Positions 37,866 through 50,615 are shown, counted from the stretch's first letter. The stretch is 64,000 nt of DNA from an uncultured Marinobacter sp. (GCF_947488835.1 NZ_CANLBK010000001.1:1860001-1924000); one strand, 5' to 3'. Program-made: numbers and translations. Notes: generated by a model not told the origin, from the sequence alone.

Positions 37866-38327
37866 ATGGATATTCGCAAAATCAAGAAGTTGATCGAACT
37901 GATTGAGGAATCTGACGTCGAAGAGATTGAGATTCATGAGGGAGATGATTCTGTTCGCATCTCCAGACGTCGTGAACAAGCCTCCGGCACCCAGTACATT
38001 AGCCAATACGCGCCACCCGCACCGCAATATGCGCCGGCACCAGAAACACCTGGGCCAGTGCAGGATGATAGCCCACAGCAACCGGTCCACAACGGGCACG
38101 CGCTGCGTTCTCCGATGGTTGGAACCTTCTACCGTGCGCCATCGCCCACTGCCGATTCCTTCGCAGAAATCGGCCAGCAGGTAAAAGCGGGCGATATTGT
38201 TTGCATTGTAGAAGCCATGAAAATGATGAACCAGATCGAAGCCGACAAGAGCGGTACGATTACTGAAATTCTGGTTGAAAACGGTCAGCCCGTAGAATTT
38301 GACCAGCCGCTGTTAATCATTTCCTGA
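37866..38327 (+). CDS. accB: Biotin carboxyl carrier protein of acetyl-CoA carboxylase
   Basis: 153 residues. N-terminal [22 protein letters not shown], a Pro/Ala-rich linker (about 45-75), and a C-terminal biotinyl domain with [10 protein letters not shown], the biotin on Lys119. Carries CO2 between biotin carboxylase and carboxyltransferase in the first step of fatty-acid synthesis. Confidence 0.97.
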   Translation: MDIRKIKKLIELIEESDVEEIEIHEGDDSVRISRRREQASGTQYISQYAPPAPQYAPAPETPGPVQDDSPQQPVHNGHALRSPMVGTFYRAPSPTADSFAEIGQQVKAGDIVCIVEAMKMMNQIEADKSGTITEILVENGQPVEFDQPLLIIS

Positions 38328-38345
38328 ACTCGGTGATAGCTACTC

Positions 38346-39692
38346 ATGGCCATGTTAGAAAAAGTTCTGATCGCAAACCGGGGTGAAATAGCCCTCCGGA
38401 TTCTGCGTGCCTGCAAAGAGCTCGGCATCAAGACTGTCGCCGTTCATTCACAGGTTGACCGCGACTTGATGCACGTGCGCCTAGCCGATGAATCTGTCTG
38501 TATCGGTCCCAACAGCCCACTGGAAAGTTACCTCAACATTCCGGCCATCATCAGTGCCGCTGAAGTAACAGACTCCGTAGGCATACACCCTGGTTACGGT
38601 TTCCTAGCTGAAAACGCCGATTTTGCGGAGCAAGTCGAGAAAAGCGGTTTCCGCTTCATCGGCCCCAGCGCAGAAACTATCCGCCTGATGGGCAACAAGG
38701 TTTCTGCTATTAACGCGATGATTCGCGCCGGAGTTCCAACCGTACCGGGCTCGGACGGCCCGCTGACCGAGGACGACGAGCGCACCCTGCAAGTAGCGCG
38801 CAAAATCGGATACCCGGTGATGATCAAGGCGGCTTCAGGCGGCGGTGGTCGGGGCATGCAGGTGGTTCACTCTGAGGCTGCGTTGCTCAAAGCCGTGCAG
38901 ATCACCCAGACCGAGGCCCAAAATGCCTTTGGCGACCCCACGGTTTATCTCGAAAAGTTCCTTGAAACTCCACGCCACGTTGAAGTTCAGATTCTCGCCG
39001 ATATGCATGGGAACTGCATTCACCTGGGCGACCGCGACTGCTCTCTTCAGCGTCGAAACCAGAAGGTGATTGAAGAAGCGCCTGCGCCTAATATCAATCC
39101 GGAAGCCCGCGAACGCACCCTGAAAGCCTGTGTGGACGCCTGTAAAGAGATCGGCTATGTGGGTGCCGGCACCTTCGAGTTCCTGTACCAGGACGGCGAA
39201 TTCTTCTTCATTGAAATGAACACCCGGGTTCAGGTGGAACACCCGATCACGGAGATGGTGACCGGGGTCGATATTGTTCGTGAACAGCTGCGCATTGCCA
39301 GCGGCTTACCCCTCACGTACAAACAGGAAGATATCCAGATCAGGGGCCATGCGATGGAATGCCGCATCAACGCAGAAGACCCGGATACCTTCGTGCCAAG
39401 CCCAGGAAAAGTGAAGTATTTTCACGCCCCTGGAGGATACGGTGTGCGGGTGGATTCTCACCTGTATAGTGGCTATACCGTTCCACCGTTTTACGACTCC
39501 CTGATTGCCAAACTGATCACCTGGGGTGACGATAGACAGGTGGCACGCCGGCGCATGAAAATCGCTCTGGACGAGTTGCTGATTGAGGGCATTAAAACCA
39601 ATCAGCCTCTGCATCGGAAACTGGTGCGCGATGGCGGCTTTAAAACGGTAGACTTCACTATCCATTACCTTGAAAAACTGATGCGGGACTAA
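38346..39692 (+). CDS. accC: Biotin carboxylase subunit of acetyl-CoA carboxylase
   Basis: 448 residues. ATP-grasp enzyme that carboxylates biotin on Acc[19 protein letters not shown]-terminus, glycine loop [10 protein letters not shown], and [13 protein letters not shown] near the active site. ATG codons at 38346 and 38352 both fit; the second gives the commoner [11 protein letters not shown] start. prmA starts 28 bp downstream. Confidence 0.97.
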   Translation: MAMLEKVLIANRGEIALRILRACKELGIKTVAVHSQVDRDLMHVRLADESVCIGPNSPLESYLNIPAIISAAEVTDSVGIHPGYGFLAENADFAEQVEKSGFRFIGPSAETIRLMGNKVSAINAMIRAGVPTVPGSDGPLTEDDERTLQVARKIGYPVMIKAASGGGGRGMQVVHSEAALLKAVQITQTEAQNAFGDPTVYLEKFLETPRHVEVQILADMHGNCIHLGDRDCSLQRRNQKVIEEAPAPNINPEARERTLKACVDACKEIGYVGAGTFEFLYQDGEFFFIEMNTRVQVEHPITEMVTGVDIVREQLRIASGLPLTYKQEDIQIRGHAMECRINAEDPDTFVPSPGKVKYFHAPGGYGVRVDSHLYSGYTVPPFYDSLIAKLITWGDDRQVARRRMKIALDELLIEGIKTNQPLHRKLVRDGGFKTVDFTIHYLEKLMRD

Positions 39693-39720
39693 CCTCCTGC
39701 ATCGCAATGCAGGAAGAGCT

Positions 39721-40617
39721 ATGCCCTGGATACAACTTCAGATCCCGGCTGATCCCGATACCGCGGATCAGCTTGAAGATCTGCTTATGGAGATAGGCGC
39801 TGATGCCGTTTCCATGGAAGACGCAGCCGATCAACCACTCTACGAGCCCGACCATGGCACCACGCCCCTGTGGAGCCAGACTACCGTTACCGGGCTTTTT
39901 CAAGCCGACCACGATATAGACCAACTGTGCTCAGACATTCGCAATGCCTGGCACCAGCAAACCCAGCAATCGCTCGCCGACATAGACATTACCCTGGTAG
40001 AAGACAAAGACTGGGAGCGAGCCTGGATGGACGATTTTCATCCTCTGCAATTCGGAGAGCGCTTGTGGATAGTGCCAAGCTGGCATGAAGCGCCGGATCC
40101 GGATGCCGCCAACTTGATGCTCGATCCTGGCCTGGCCTTCGGCACAGGTACACACCCCACCACAGCCCTCTGTCTGGAATGGCTGGATGGCGCGGATGTT
40201 ACAGACAAGCAGGTAATCGACTACGGCTGCGGCTCCGGCATACTCGGTTTGGCAGCCCTGCTTCTTGGTGCCGACCATGTTACCGGCGTAGACACCGATC
40301 CTCAGGCTCTGGAAGCAAGTCGTGAGAACGCCCGTCGCAACGGTGTGGATGAGGCCAGGCTGGATCTCTACCTTCCGGAAAATGAGCCAGACGGCAAAGC
40401 CGACGTAATGTTGGCAAACATTCTCGCACAGCCGCTAATAGGCCTCGCGCCTCATCTGGCAAAGCTTACAAACCCTGGGGGTGATCTGGTGCTTTCAGGC
40501 ATTCTTTCTTACCAGGCCCGTTCGGTAATGGCTGCCTATGAGCCCTGGTTTATTATGGATGAGCCGGCACAGCGTGAAGAGTGGGTACGCCTCACAGGAC
40601 GACGCAACGACAGATGA
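39721..40617 (+). CDS. prmA: Ribosomal protein L11 methyltransferase PrmA
   Basis: 298 residues. Trimethylates L11. N-terminal substrate-recognition domain starting [30 protein letters not shown]-binding [16 protein letters not shown], and catalytic-region [13 protein letters not shown]. Likely in the accBC transcript, as in Pseudomonas. Confidence 0.95.
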   Translation: MPWIQLQIPADPDTADQLEDLLMEIGADAVSMEDAADQPLYEPDHGTTPLWSQTTVTGLFQADHDIDQLCSDIRNAWHQQTQQSLADIDITLVEDKDWERAWMDDFHPLQFGERLWIVPSWHEAPDPDAANLMLDPGLAFGTGTHPTTALCLEWLDGADVTDKQVIDYGCGSGILGLAALLLGADHVTGVDTDPQALEASRENARRNGVDEARLDLYLPENEPDGKADVMLANILAQPLIGLAPHLAKLTNPGGDLVLSGILSYQARSVMAAYEPWFIMDEPAQREEWVRLTGRRNDR

Positions 40618-40690
40618 CGGAGGCGGTCTTAAAGACTAAACTCCTAACTCGTATTTCAGTTCATAGCTCCGTCGCTTTCAGGAACAAAGC

Positions 40691-41977
40691 ATGACCCAGA
40701 GTAGTCTGCAAACCGAATGCCCAAAATGTCATACCCGCTTTCGGGTGACCGATGAGCAACTTGGCCTTGCCAAGGGAAAGGTGCGCTGCGGTCATTGCAT
40801 GGCTGTTTTCAACGCAATTGAACACGAGATAGCAAGCGTTACTCAGAAAGCCCCCTCTGACACGGGCAGCAAAATGCCCTCAGAGGGCGCATCAACTGAA
40901 CAGTCGGCCAGCGGTTTCGAAAGCGATGCATCGGGAGACGATTTCGTCTTCGCGGATAACCCCGAAGAAGATGCTCAAGAAGGCCGCTATGCCGGAACAA
41001 AACTGACGTTCTCGGATGACGAACTGAGTGACAGCTTCCGCAGTTTCGACGACCGAAATCCCTCAGCTCTGGATGAATCCAACGCCGACGACCTGACTGG
41101 GGACGTTGATGAAAGCTGGGCCGAAGCGATTCTTTGGGAAGACGACGCGCCAGCCGATACCGCCGAGAGCACTCCAGAAGCAGAAGCAGGGGCAACGGGA
41201 GAAGCGGACACACAATCCAGATCGAAGCCACAACCTGAGCCTTTGCCTGAAACCGAGGCGGAAGACGCCAGCGCAACCCCAACAGAAAGCCCTCAGGAAT
41301 CACGACAGGACGATACACCGGGCTTTTTCGTCGATGAGCAGGCTGACCCGGCATTCGAATCCTTTGCCAACGAGCATGAGGCAGACGCTGGGCCAGAATC
41401 CAGACACCAGCCTGAAAAACAGCCCTTCGAAGCGGGCGCCCCCTTTGGCGACCTCAGATACGAGCCGATATCCATGGGTGGCAGCAATAGAAGCTGGCTA
41501 CGCACCCTGACCTGGACTGTGGTTGTGCTGGGCCTTATCGGCGTGCTGGTTGCGCAAGTCACCTGGTTTCAGTTTGACCGGCTTTCGGCAATACCGGAAC
41601 TACGGCCGTTTTATGAAAAGGGCTGCGAGCTGGCAGGTTGTGAGCTGAAGCCTTTGATCGACGTTGAGGCTATTCAGAGCCGCAAGTTGGTCGTTCGCAC
41701 CGATCCGGACAACCGAAACCAGCTGGTGGTAGACGCAGTTATCATCAACCGGGCAGTATTTCAGCAACCCTTCCCAGCCATTGCCCTGACATTCTCCAAC
41801 CTGAACGGAGATGTCGTTGCCCAGAGTATTTTCGCCCCCTCCGACTATCTCGCTGGCGAAGCAGAAGGACTCGACATAATGCCCGTGGAAACCCCCGTGC
41901 GCATTGCTATCAACATCCGTGATCCGGGCCGGGACGCGGTCAACTACAATATAATTTTCCGCCCCTACACCCCCTGA
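40691..41977 (+). CDS. Zinc-ribbon and DUF3426 domain protein
   Basis: 428 residues. An N-terminal MJ0042 zinc-ribbon (CPKCHTRF...VRCGHC), a long acidic, Ser/Glu/Asp-rich disordered region (about 50-255), one membrane helix (TLTWTVVVLGLIGVLVAQVTW), and a C-terminal DUF3426 domain that would sit in the periplasm. A common Pseudomonas-type layout between prmA and dusB-fis; function unknown. Its N-terminus is cytosolic if the helix is single. Confidence 0.88.
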   Translation: MTQSSLQTECPKCHTRFRVTDEQLGLAKGKVRCGHCMAVFNAIEHEIASVTQKAPSDTGSKMPSEGASTEQSASGFESDASGDDFVFADNPEEDAQEGRYAGTKLTFSDDELSDSFRSFDDRNPSALDESNADDLTGDVDESWAEAILWEDDAPADTAESTPEAEAGATGEADTQSRSKPQPEPLPETEAEDASATPTESPQESRQDDTPGFFVDEQADPAFESFANEHEADAGPESRHQPEKQPFEAGAPFGDLRYEPISMGGSNRSWLRTLTWTVVVLGLIGVLVAQVTWFQFDRLSAIPELRPFYEKGCELAGCELKPLIDVEAIQSRKLVVRTDPDNRNQLVVDAVIINRAVFQQPFPAIALTFSNLNGDVVAQSIFAPSDYLAGEAEGLDIMPVETPVRIAINIRDPGRDAVNYNIIFRPYTP

Positions 41978-42046
41978 ACGAACCTGCCGTAGACCACGCG
42001 GCAGGTACTCCACTCGTCACCCCGTAGAACAAAAGTCAACCAAAAA

Positions 42047-42074
42047 GAGCGAAAAATAATCAGTTTTTTCGCTC
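42047..42074. repeat. 10-bp-arm hairpin between the DUF3426 gene and dusB
   Basis: GAGCGAAAAA, 8-base loop, TTTTTCGCTC; 70 bp past the DUF3426 stop and 128 bp before dusB. It is not followed by a T-run, but the A/T-rich arms may act as a terminator or leader structure for the dusB-fis transcript. Confidence 0.5.
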
Positions 42075-42201
42075 CCTTGCCCCTTCAATCAAAGTGCCCC
42101 CAGCGGTATCATTAGCGCCCTTCGGAACTGGCATCGGTTATTTATTAAACAACCGCACCACTCCGACTTTTGCATTCTCTGCTGTGATACGGGTTCAAAC
42201 C

Positions 42202-43200
42202 ATGTTGCCGACGGCAAAAATCGGGCCGTACACGCTGCCCAATCCGCTGATTGTTGCGCCCATGGCCGGTGTAACAGATCGTCCATTCCGGCTGCTTTGC
42301 CGAAAGATGGGCGCGGGTCTGGCGGTATCGGAAATGGTGATAGCAGACAGCAAGCTCTGGCATACGCGCAAATCCAGAACCCGCATGGATCATGCAGGGG
42401 AGCCCGAACCAAGGTCTGTACAGATCGCGGGTGGTGACCCGGAAATGCTGGCCAATGCGGCTCGGCTTAATGCCGAATCCGGTGCCCAGATAATCGACAT
42501 CAACATGGGCTGCCCGGCTAAAAAGGTGTGCAACAAAGCCGCCGGCTCTGCGTTGATGAAAGATGAGCGCCTGGTTAGAGATATTCTGGAAGCGGTCGTC
42601 GGTGCAGTGGACATACCCGTTACCCTGAAAATGCGTACCGGGTGGGACCAAAGCTACCGTAACGCACCAGCAATAGCGCGCATGGCAGAGGATATCGGCA
42701 TTCAGGCGCTGGCCGTACATGGCCGCACCCGAGCCGACAAGTACAACGGTGACGCCGAATACGACACCATCGCTGAAGTTAAAGCCAGTGTTGGCATTCC
42801 GGTTTTCGCCAATGGTGACATTACGTCGCCGGAAAAGGCTCGTGAAGTTTTGGCATATACCGGTGCCGATGGCCTGCTTATTGGCCGCGCGGCTCAAGGT
42901 AGCCCCTGGATTTTCAGGGAAATACTGCATTTCCTTGAAACCGGACAACACTTGCTAGCACCCCCGCTGAATGAAGTGGAAACGATTTTAAGCGAACACC
43001 TGGTTGCCCTGCACAGCTTTTACGGCGAACTCATGGGCGTACGTATTGCCAGAAAACACGTGGGCTGGTACCTGCAGTCCCACGACCCGGACAAACAGTT
43101 CCGCAGTCGCTTCAACGCGTTCGACACCGCGCTGGAGCAGAAAGACAGTATCCAACAGTATTTTTCAGGCTTACGAAACGGAGAGGAATTCGCAGCATGA
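42202..43200 (+). CDS. dusB: tRNA-dihydrouridine synthase B
   Basis: 332 residues. FMN-dependent reduction of uridines in the tRNA D-loop. TIM-barrel with [13 protein letters not shown] at the start, the catalytic Cys in [18 protein letters not shown], and [17 protein letters not shown] 42202 chosen from the family start ([12 protein letters not shown]). Overlaps fis by 4 nt, the conserved dusB-fis operon. Confidence 0.95.
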   Translation: MLPTAKIGPYTLPNPLIVAPMAGVTDRPFRLLCRKMGAGLAVSEMVIADSKLWHTRKSRTRMDHAGEPEPRSVQIAGGDPEMLANAARLNAESGAQIIDINMGCPAKKVCNKAAGSALMKDERLVRDILEAVVGAVDIPVTLKMRTGWDQSYRNAPAIARMAEDIGIQALAVHGRTRADKYNGDAEYDTIAEVKASVGIPVFANGDITSPEKAREVLAYTGADGLLIGRAAQGSPWIFREILHFLETGQHLLAPPLNEVETILSEHLVALHSFYGELMGVRIARKHVGWYLQSHDPDKQFRSRFNAFDTALEQKDSIQQYFSGLRNGEEFAA

Positions 43201-43514
43201 CCGCTGAGACTTTGGTACAGAACACCTTGAACACCCCAGCCAACGATGATCTTCACCAGCTACAAACGGTGAATAGCAGCGGCAACACCGTTACCCTGCG
43301 CGATAACGTTGAAGTGGCTCTGAAGAACTACTTCGCCCAACTTGATGGCGCCCCCGTTACAGAGGTTTACCAGCTGGTGCTCTCGGAAGTGGAAGCTCCG
43401 CTGCTGGAGCAGGTAATGAAATACACCCGCAACAATCAGACCAAGGCATCCACTATGCTCGGCCTGAACCGCGGAACCCTGCGCAAGAAGCTCAAGCAGT
43501 ACGGACTGCTATAA
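43197..43514 (+). CDS. fis: Nucleoid-associated DNA-binding protein Fis
   Basis: 105 residues. Bends DNA, activates rRNA promoters and affects topology. C-terminal helix-turn-helix [25 protein letters not shown], in parts, is nearly the E. coli sequence; the N-terminal ~30 residues are divergent. Coupled to dusB (ATGA). Confidence 0.95.
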   Translation: MTAETLVQNTLNTPANDDLHQLQTVNSSGNTVTLRDNVEVALKNYFAQLDGAPVTEVYQLVLSEVEAPLLEQVMKYTRNNQTKASTMLGLNRGTLRKKLKQYGLL

Positions 43515-43536
43515 TCGAGACACCCTGACTTGAAAG

Positions 43537-43567
43537 AGGGCCTCCCGGACACCCTTCGCGAGGCCCT
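43537..43567 (+). terminator. Hairpin between fis and purH
   Basis: AGGGCCTC/GAGGCCCT stem with a 15-base loop and a weak TTGTT tail, 22 bp after fis. Likely a terminator or attenuating leader before purH. Confidence 0.45.
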
Positions 43568-43600
43568 TGTTCGTTCACCCCAAGTGAAGAATGTGACCCC

Positions 43601-45181
<1,581 letters not shown>

Positions 45182-45229
45182 TAACAATTCTTTATGACAG
45201 CTCTTTTTAAACATACGGGGCAATAAGAT

Positions 45230-46522
45230 ATGAATATTCTGGTAATTGGCAGCGGCGGTCGTGAACACGCCCTGGCATGGAAAGCAGCTCAGTCTCCGGG
45301 TGTGGGCACTGTTTTTGTAGCGCCTGGCAATGCGGGCACTGCTCGCGAGCCGGGCGTTGAAAACGTCAAGATTGATGCTCTGGATATTGAGGGCTTGGCC
45401 AAATTTGCCTCCGACAACAACGTTGGCCTGACCATTGTTGGCCCGGAAGCACCGCTGGTAGCCGGCATTGTAGATTTGTTTGAAGAGCGTGGCCTGCGCG
45501 TATTCGGCCCCAGCGCCAGCGCCGCACAACTGGAAGGCTCCAAAGCCTTCACCAAGGATTTCCTGGCTCGCCAGAACATCCCTTCTGCCGCCTACGGAAA
45601 CTTCACCGATGTGGATGAAGCTCTTGCCTATGTGCGTGAACAGGGCGCCCCTATTGTGGTCAAGGCCGACGGCCTGGCCGCAGGCAAAGGCGTTATTGTC
45701 GCCATGACTCTGGAAGAAGCTGAAAACGCCATCCGCGACATGCTCGCAGGCAATGCCTTTGGTGAGGCTGGCAGCCGTGTGGTAGTTGAGGAATTCCTGG
45801 AAGGCGAGGAAGCCAGCTTTATTGTGATGGTGGATGGCGAGAATGTTCTGCCCATGGCCACCTCACAAGACCACAAGCGCGTAGGTGACGGCGACACCGG
45901 CCCCAACACCGGCGGCATGGGAGCCTACTCCCCAGCCCCCGTGGTCACCGCTGAGGTGCACAAGCGCATTATGGATGAGGTTATCTACCCAACGGTACGC
46001 GGCATGGCCTCTGAAGGCCTTCCTTACAAAGGCTTCCTGTACGCCGGCCTGATGATAGACACCAGCGGTGCCCCGAAGGTTATCGAATTCAACTGCCGTT
46101 TTGGCGATCCGGAAACCCAGCCAATCCTGCTGCGCATGAAGTCAGACATTGTTGCGCTCTGTCAGGCAGCTATTGATGGCAAACTGGATGAGTGCAGCTC
46201 TGACTGGGACGAACGCGCCGCAGTCGGCATTGTACTGGCAGCAGGGGGCTACCCTGGCAGCTACAACAAAGGCGATGTTATTTCCGGCCTGCCGGAAACG
46301 GATACCGAAGGTGAGAAAGCATTCCATGCCGGTACCAGCTTGAGCCAGGATGGTGGCGATGTCGTTACCAATGGCGGCCGGGTACTCTGCGCAACCGCGC
46401 TGGGCCATAGCGTTACTGAAGCTCAACAGAGGGCTTATGCTCTCGCGGACAGAATACGCTGGGACGGTGTTTTTTATCGCAAGGACATTGCCTACCGTGC
46501 GATCGCGCGTGAAGGATCGTAA
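45230..46522 (+). CDS. purD: Phosphoribosylamine-glycine ligase PurD
   Basis: 430 residues. ATP-grasp ligase making GAR in purine synthesis. [18 protein letters not shown] start, [34 protein letters not shown] in part, and [12 protein letters not shown]. The purH-purD pair is followed by a strong terminator. Confidence 0.97.
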   Translation: MNILVIGSGGREHALAWKAAQSPGVGTVFVAPGNAGTAREPGVENVKIDALDIEGLAKFASDNNVGLTIVGPEAPLVAGIVDLFEERGLRVFGPSASAAQLEGSKAFTKDFLARQNIPSAAYGNFTDVDEALAYVREQGAPIVVKADGLAAGKGVIVAMTLEEAENAIRDMLAGNAFGEAGSRVVVEEFLEGEEASFIVMVDGENVLPMATSQDHKRVGDGDTGPNTGGMGAYSPAPVVTAEVHKRIMDEVIYPTVRGMASEGLPYKGFLYAGLMIDTSGAPKVIEFNCRFGDPETQPILLRMKSDIVALCQAAIDGKLDECSSDWDERAAVGIVLAAGGYPGSYNKGDVISGLPETDTEGEKAFHAGTSLSQDGGDVVTNGGRVLCATALGHSVTEAQQRAYALADRIRWDGVFYRKDIAYRAIAREGS

Positions 46523-46539
46523 CGACACACTGAAGACGA

Positions 46540-46566
46540 AAGCCCGGCCAATGTCCGGGCTTTTTT
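46540..46566 (+). terminator. Rho-independent terminator of purHD
   Basis: AAGCCCGG/CCGGGCTT stem around a 7-base loop, then six Ts, just past the purD stop. Confidence 0.88.
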
Positions 46567-46630
46567 ATAGGGTAGTGTAAACGCACTCGCCCAGCGGGCA
46601 AGAAACACAAACAATCAGGATTCGCCCCAA

Positions 46631-47578
46631 ATGTTCAAAACGCCCCCGTTTACTGCCGTTTTTTTACTATTTACTGTTCTGTTGCTAAGTGCCTGCTCCC
46701 GCCAAGGCATATATGATACCGCCATTGGTTATGAGCGTTCCTCTGCCGGCCTCGAAGCAGACAATATCACCGTGGGCGATCTCCAAATCGCGTACCTGCG
46801 AAATGCCGAAGCCAACAATGGCGACACCATTGTTCTGGTACACGGTTTTGGGGCCAACAAAGACAACTGGACGCGCATCGCCCGAGAGCTCACAGATGAT
46901 TTCAATGTCTACGCCATAGACCTCCCGGGCCACGGCGAAAGCAGCAAACCACTGGATCTGGGATACCGTTTTGAAGAGCAGGTCGCCTACCTTGCCGGCA
47001 TTATTGAGGCCTTGGGGATCAGCGAGATGCATATGATGGGCAATTCCATGGGCGGCGGCATTACCGCCCTTTACACGGCTACCCATCCAGAACAAATTAA
47101 AACCGCGGTGCTGTTCGACCCAGCCGGCATCCTGGATTATGAAAACGAAATGGTCGGCATGGTACTGGCAGGTGACAACCCCCTCATCCCGAGCAAGCCC
47201 GGGGATTTCGAACGCCTGATGGATTTTGCCCTGGAAGAACGGCCTTTTGTTCCCTGGCCGATTCTGGGGGTTATGGAAGAAAAAGCCATCGCCAATCAGG
47301 AAGTGAACAACGTGATCTTTGACGCGATTAAAGAGGTTGGTTTTACACCGGACTTTCGCGACGCCATTAAACGGATCGAAGATCCCGTTCTTATCGTCTG
47401 GGGCAAAGAGGACCGCATACTGGACTACCGTAACGGTGCCATCTTTCAAAAGGCCATCTCCGGTTCGCAGTTGGAGATACTGGACGGCATCGGCCACGCA
47501 CCGATGATTGAGGCACCAGAAGAATCTGCTCGCCTATTCCTTGAATTTGCCGCACCCTTTATATCAGAAGTCGACTAG
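46631..47578 (+). CDS. Lipoprotein alpha/beta hydrolase (lipase-like)
   Basis: 315 residues. Lipobox LLSAC (Cys near residue 22) means a lipid-anchored envelope protein. VLVHGFGANKDNW oxyanion strand, GNSMGGG nucleophile elbow, WGKEDRI Asp, and GIGHAPMIE His complete the triad. Resembles Moraxella/Psychrobacter Lip1-type and related envelope esterases; the natural substrate is unknown. Independent of purD, after its terminator. Confidence 0.83.
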   Translation: MFKTPPFTAVFLLFTVLLLSACSRQGIYDTAIGYERSSAGLEADNITVGDLQIAYLRNAEANNGDTIVLVHGFGANKDNWTRIARELTDDFNVYAIDLPGHGESSKPLDLGYRFEEQVAYLAGIIEALGISEMHMMGNSMGGGITALYTATHPEQIKTAVLFDPAGILDYENEMVGMVLAGDNPLIPSKPGDFERLMDFALEERPFVPWPILGVMEEKAIANQEVNNVIFDAIKEVGFTPDFRDAIKRIEDPVLIVWGKEDRILDYRNGAIFQKAISGSQLEILDGIGHAPMIEAPEESARLFLEFAAPFISEVD

Positions 47579-47676
47579 GTCAATTGGGCAGGAGGTTCCA
47601 CCGTTATTGGCTTCAACGGTCAGGGAAAAAAAGGTAGCCTTACACGGAAGCTAATTTTCCCCTTAAAGAACCTCCC

Positions 47677-49257
47677 ATGCCTGAAGCTATCTGGATTTCT
47701 TTTGCATTCGGCCTTGGCCTCCTGATCAAATCCGTCGGTCTGCCACCACTGGTTGGCTATCTGGCAGCAGGCTTTGTGCTCAGTGGTCTTGCCGCCAGCC
47801 CTTCTATTGGTATTTCTGCAGAACCCACAGCGGTACTGGCTCATATCGCTCACCTGGGCGTATTGCTTATGCTGTTCACTGTGGGCCTCAAGCTTAAACT
47901 CAAGTCGGTTATCAGCCCCGAAGTCATCGGCGGCAGTCTTCTGCACTTTGCCATCACCTGTTTCGTGTTTACCCCGGGCCTTTATTTGCTGATGGACATA
48001 AGCTGGTACGTAGCATTTATGCTGGCTGTTGCCCTGTCTTTCTCATCGACTGTACTGGCCGCCAAGGTGCTGGAAAACAAGCGCGAGCTCAGAGCCTTTC
48101 ACGGCCGGGTAGCCATCGGCATTCTGATCATGCAGGATTTGATCGCACTGCTGGTGATGAGCCTGGCGGCAGGCCAGACACCTTCAGAGTGGGCATTGAT
48201 TGTCTTTGGCTTACCACTGCTGCGGCCGTTGTTATACAAATTGCTGGACGCCAGTGGGCACGATGAACTGTTGGTGCTTCTTGGATTACTGCTGGCTCTG
48301 GTTATCGGTGGTTTGGGCTTTCAGTCGGTCGGGCTTAGCTCGGAACTGGGCGCTCTGGTATTCGGCGCCATTCTTGCAAATCACCCCCGCAGCCAGGAAT
48401 TGGCGAAGTCTCTGTGGAGCGTGAAGGAAATATTCCTGGTCGGCTTCTTTCTGCAAATCGGCATAGGCGGCCTGCCGGATACCAATGCCATTATTTTTGC
48501 CGTGGTGGCCGCTTTGGTGCTGCCCATAAAGGGCATTTTGTTCTTCTTCCTGATGTTGCTGTTCCGCCTGCGCGCCCGCAGTGGTTTTCTGACCGCACTG
48601 GCACTCACCAACTACAGTGAATTCGGGTTGATCGTCGCCAGTATTGCGCTGCCGGAGTGGCTGGTGCCTCTGGCCATTACAGTTGCCCTCTCTTTCCTTA
48701 TCTCGGCACCACTGAACCGGCTTGCGCACCCACTGTATGATCGCTTGAGCAATCGACTTGCCCCCTTCGAAAGCAAACAACGACACCCCGATGAGCTACC
48801 CATTTCTCTGGGTGACACCCGGGTTCTGGTGATGGGCATGGGCCGCACAGGCACAGCCTCCTATGACTGGCTAAAAATCAAAGAGGCAAGGCTGATGGGG
48901 CTGGATTCTGATCTTGCAAAAGTGATGCGGCACCAGAAGGAGGGGCGGAACGTAGTTTATGCCGACGCCGAAGACAAAACCTTTTGGGAAGCGCTCCATA
49001 TGCCAACACTGGATGCAGTCATTCTTGCAATGAGCGATATAGAGGCGAAACTCATCGCGGCGCAAAAGTTAAGGAAATATGGTTTCACAGGCTACATTGT
49101 TGCACACACCATGTTCGCAGACGAAGCCAAGAGCATTTGCGAAGCCGGTGCCGACGAAGCTTACCTCACCATGAGCGAAACGGGTGTTGCCCTGGCCAGC
49201 CACCTACTGGACAAATGCCCGGGCCCAGCCCAGCTGCCGCCAGAAAAGGCAAGCTGA
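47677..49257 (+). CDS. CPA2-type cation:proton antiporter with TrkA-N domain (KefB/YbaL-like)
   Basis: 526 residues. About 12 membrane segments (residues 1-350), then an RCK Rossmann domain from about 385 (VLVMGMGRTGTASY nucleotide loop) ending near 520. Likely K+/H+ exchange gated by a nucleotide. No ribosome-binding site precedes the ATG; instead a GAACCTCC just before it is the reverse complement of GGAGGTTC at 47591, so the leader may fold over the start. Confidence 0.87.
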   Translation: MPEAIWISFAFGLGLLIKSVGLPPLVGYLAAGFVLSGLAASPSIGISAEPTAVLAHIAHLGVLLMLFTVGLKLKLKSVISPEVIGGSLLHFAITCFVFTPGLYLLMDISWYVAFMLAVALSFSSTVLAAKVLENKRELRAFHGRVAIGILIMQDLIALLVMSLAAGQTPSEWALIVFGLPLLRPLLYKLLDASGHDELLVLLGLLLALVIGGLGFQSVGLSSELGALVFGAILANHPRSQELAKSLWSVKEIFLVGFFLQIGIGGLPDTNAIIFAVVAALVLPIKGILFFFLMLLFRLRARSGFLTALALTNYSEFGLIVASIALPEWLVPLAITVALSFLISAPLNRLAHPLYDRLSNRLAPFESKQRHPDELPISLGDTRVLVMGMGRTGTASYDWLKIKEARLMGLDSDLAKVMRHQKEGRNVVYADAEDKTFWEALHMPTLDAVILAMSDIEAKLIAAQKLRKYGFTGYIVAHTMFADEAKSICEAGADEAYLTMSETGVALASHLLDKCPGPAQLPPEKAS

Positions 49258-49265
49258 GCGCAACG

Positions 49266-50615
49266 TCAGGTCAGTGCACAGGTCCGGAAGCCTGTATACA
49301 CATCGTTCCTCTGCGGCAGGTACGCCTGACGATAGGTGCCACGAATCAAGCAGGATGAGGTGGCACAACTGCCGCCACGGCTGACCTTGTGATCCCCGAA
49401 CTGGAGCGTAGACATAAACGGGTACATGTCGGTACGGAAGCCGTCATAGGGCAAAAACTGGCTGCTGGTCCACTCCCATACGGTGCCGATCATCTGCCGA
49501 CAACCAAACGGACTGGCGCCTTCCGGGTAATCGGCCACGGGGTTCTTGGCCATGCCACTGGCGTTCATATCTGCGCGCATGGCATCCGGAAGATCGTTAC
49601 CCCAGGGGTATCTACGGAATGCCTCATTTTTGCGGTTGCCAAGCGCCGCCACCTCCCACTCCTGTTCTGTAGGCAAACGCCGCCCCGCCCAACGGCAATA
49701 GGCTTCAGCTTCCCAATAGCTCACGTGGGTGACGGGTGCGTCGAGGCTCAGTGCTTGCCATTGATCGAACAGGCGCTCTTGCCACTGACCTTCATGCCGA
49801 CGCCAATACACGGGGTGCTTTGGTGTTTGCAGCATGGGTTCCGATCTACCTTGAGCCAGCGCAATATCCGCTTCGGTTCGCAACCATTTCTGCCCCCCGA
49901 AGGACCATAGATCCGGCTTTTCATAGCCGCCGTCATCAACAAACTCCGCGAACTCACGGTTGCTGACCAGGTATCTGGACATCGAAAACTCGCTCAGTGT
50001 CACCCCATGGCGGGGTTTTTCAGCATCGAAAGCAAAATCCTCAGCGGCATACTGCCCGGAATCAACCGGCATGCCGATCAACCAGTCACCCGCAGGAATC
50101 CTGGCATCACCGCCTGATGAGTCGCCTGGCCTGTTACCAGGCGCAGGACGCTCGAACTGTGTTCCGGGTGGTGGCCCGTAGCCAACCGTCTGACGGCACC
50201 AAACCAGAGACTCTATGTGCATATTCTGGTGATAGATGGCGTAGCGGAAGAGGTAGAGCTCCTGATCGCTCAGCTGAGAGCTTTTAATACGGTGCGCCAT
50301 TTTTTCGTAGACGTGATCGAAGTAATTTAACGTTTTTACGAGCCCGGGAAATATATCCCGGCGCCAACGATCCTGATGATCAATATGGAACGAGTCCCAT
50401 AGGTCGTCCATGGAAGGGTCGAAGCTGGCATCGCCGTCCAAAAGTTTGAACACAAACACTTCATAGAAAAAAGCAGCGTGGCCCATTTCCCAAAGCGGTG
50501 GATTCACCCCAGGATGGTAAGGCACCTCAAGCTGGTGTTCACCTAGCGATGTAATGAGCTCCCGCGTTCGCATTCGCGTGTTCTCAAGCTCTGCCAGCAA
50601 TTCAGCTTTGTGCAT
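49266..50615 (-). CDS. egtB: Ergothioneine biosynthesis protein EgtB-like sulfoxide synthase
   Basis: 449 residues. N-terminal DinB-like domain with the iron-binding HxxxHxE motif as HQNMHIE (about residue 130), C-terminal FGE-sulfatase-like domain (WEAEAYCRWAGRRLPTEQEW and RGGSCATS). Iron enzyme that joins trimethylhistidine with Cys or gamma-Glu-Cys. A selenoneine synthase (SenA-like) alternative cannot be excluded, but no senB/senC lies nearby; nor does egtD. Start at ATG 50615 because GGAGG precedes it by 8 nt; ATG 50630 lacks such a site. Confidence 0.85.
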   Translation of the reverse strand: MHKAELLAELENTRMRTRELITSLGEHQLEVPYHPGVNPPLWEMGHAAFFYEVFVFKLLDGDASFDPSMDDLWDSFHIDHQDRWRRDIFPGLVKTLNYFDHVYEKMAHRIKSSQLSDQELYLFRYAIYHQNMHIESLVWCRQTVGYGPPPGTQFERPAPGNRPGDSSGGDARIPAGDWLIGMPVDSGQYAAEDFAFDAEKPRHGVTLSEFSMSRYLVSNREFAEFVDDGGYEKPDLWSFGGQKWLRTEADIALAQGRSEPMLQTPKHPVYWRRHEGQWQERLFDQWQALSLDAPVTHVSYWEAEAYCRWAGRRLPTEQEWEVAALGNRKNEAFRRYPWGNDLPDAMRADMNASGMAKNPVADYPEGASPFGCRQMIGTVWEWTSSQFLPYDGFRTDMYPFMSTLQFGDHKVSRGGSCATSSCLIRGTYRQAYLPQRNDVYTGFRTCALT

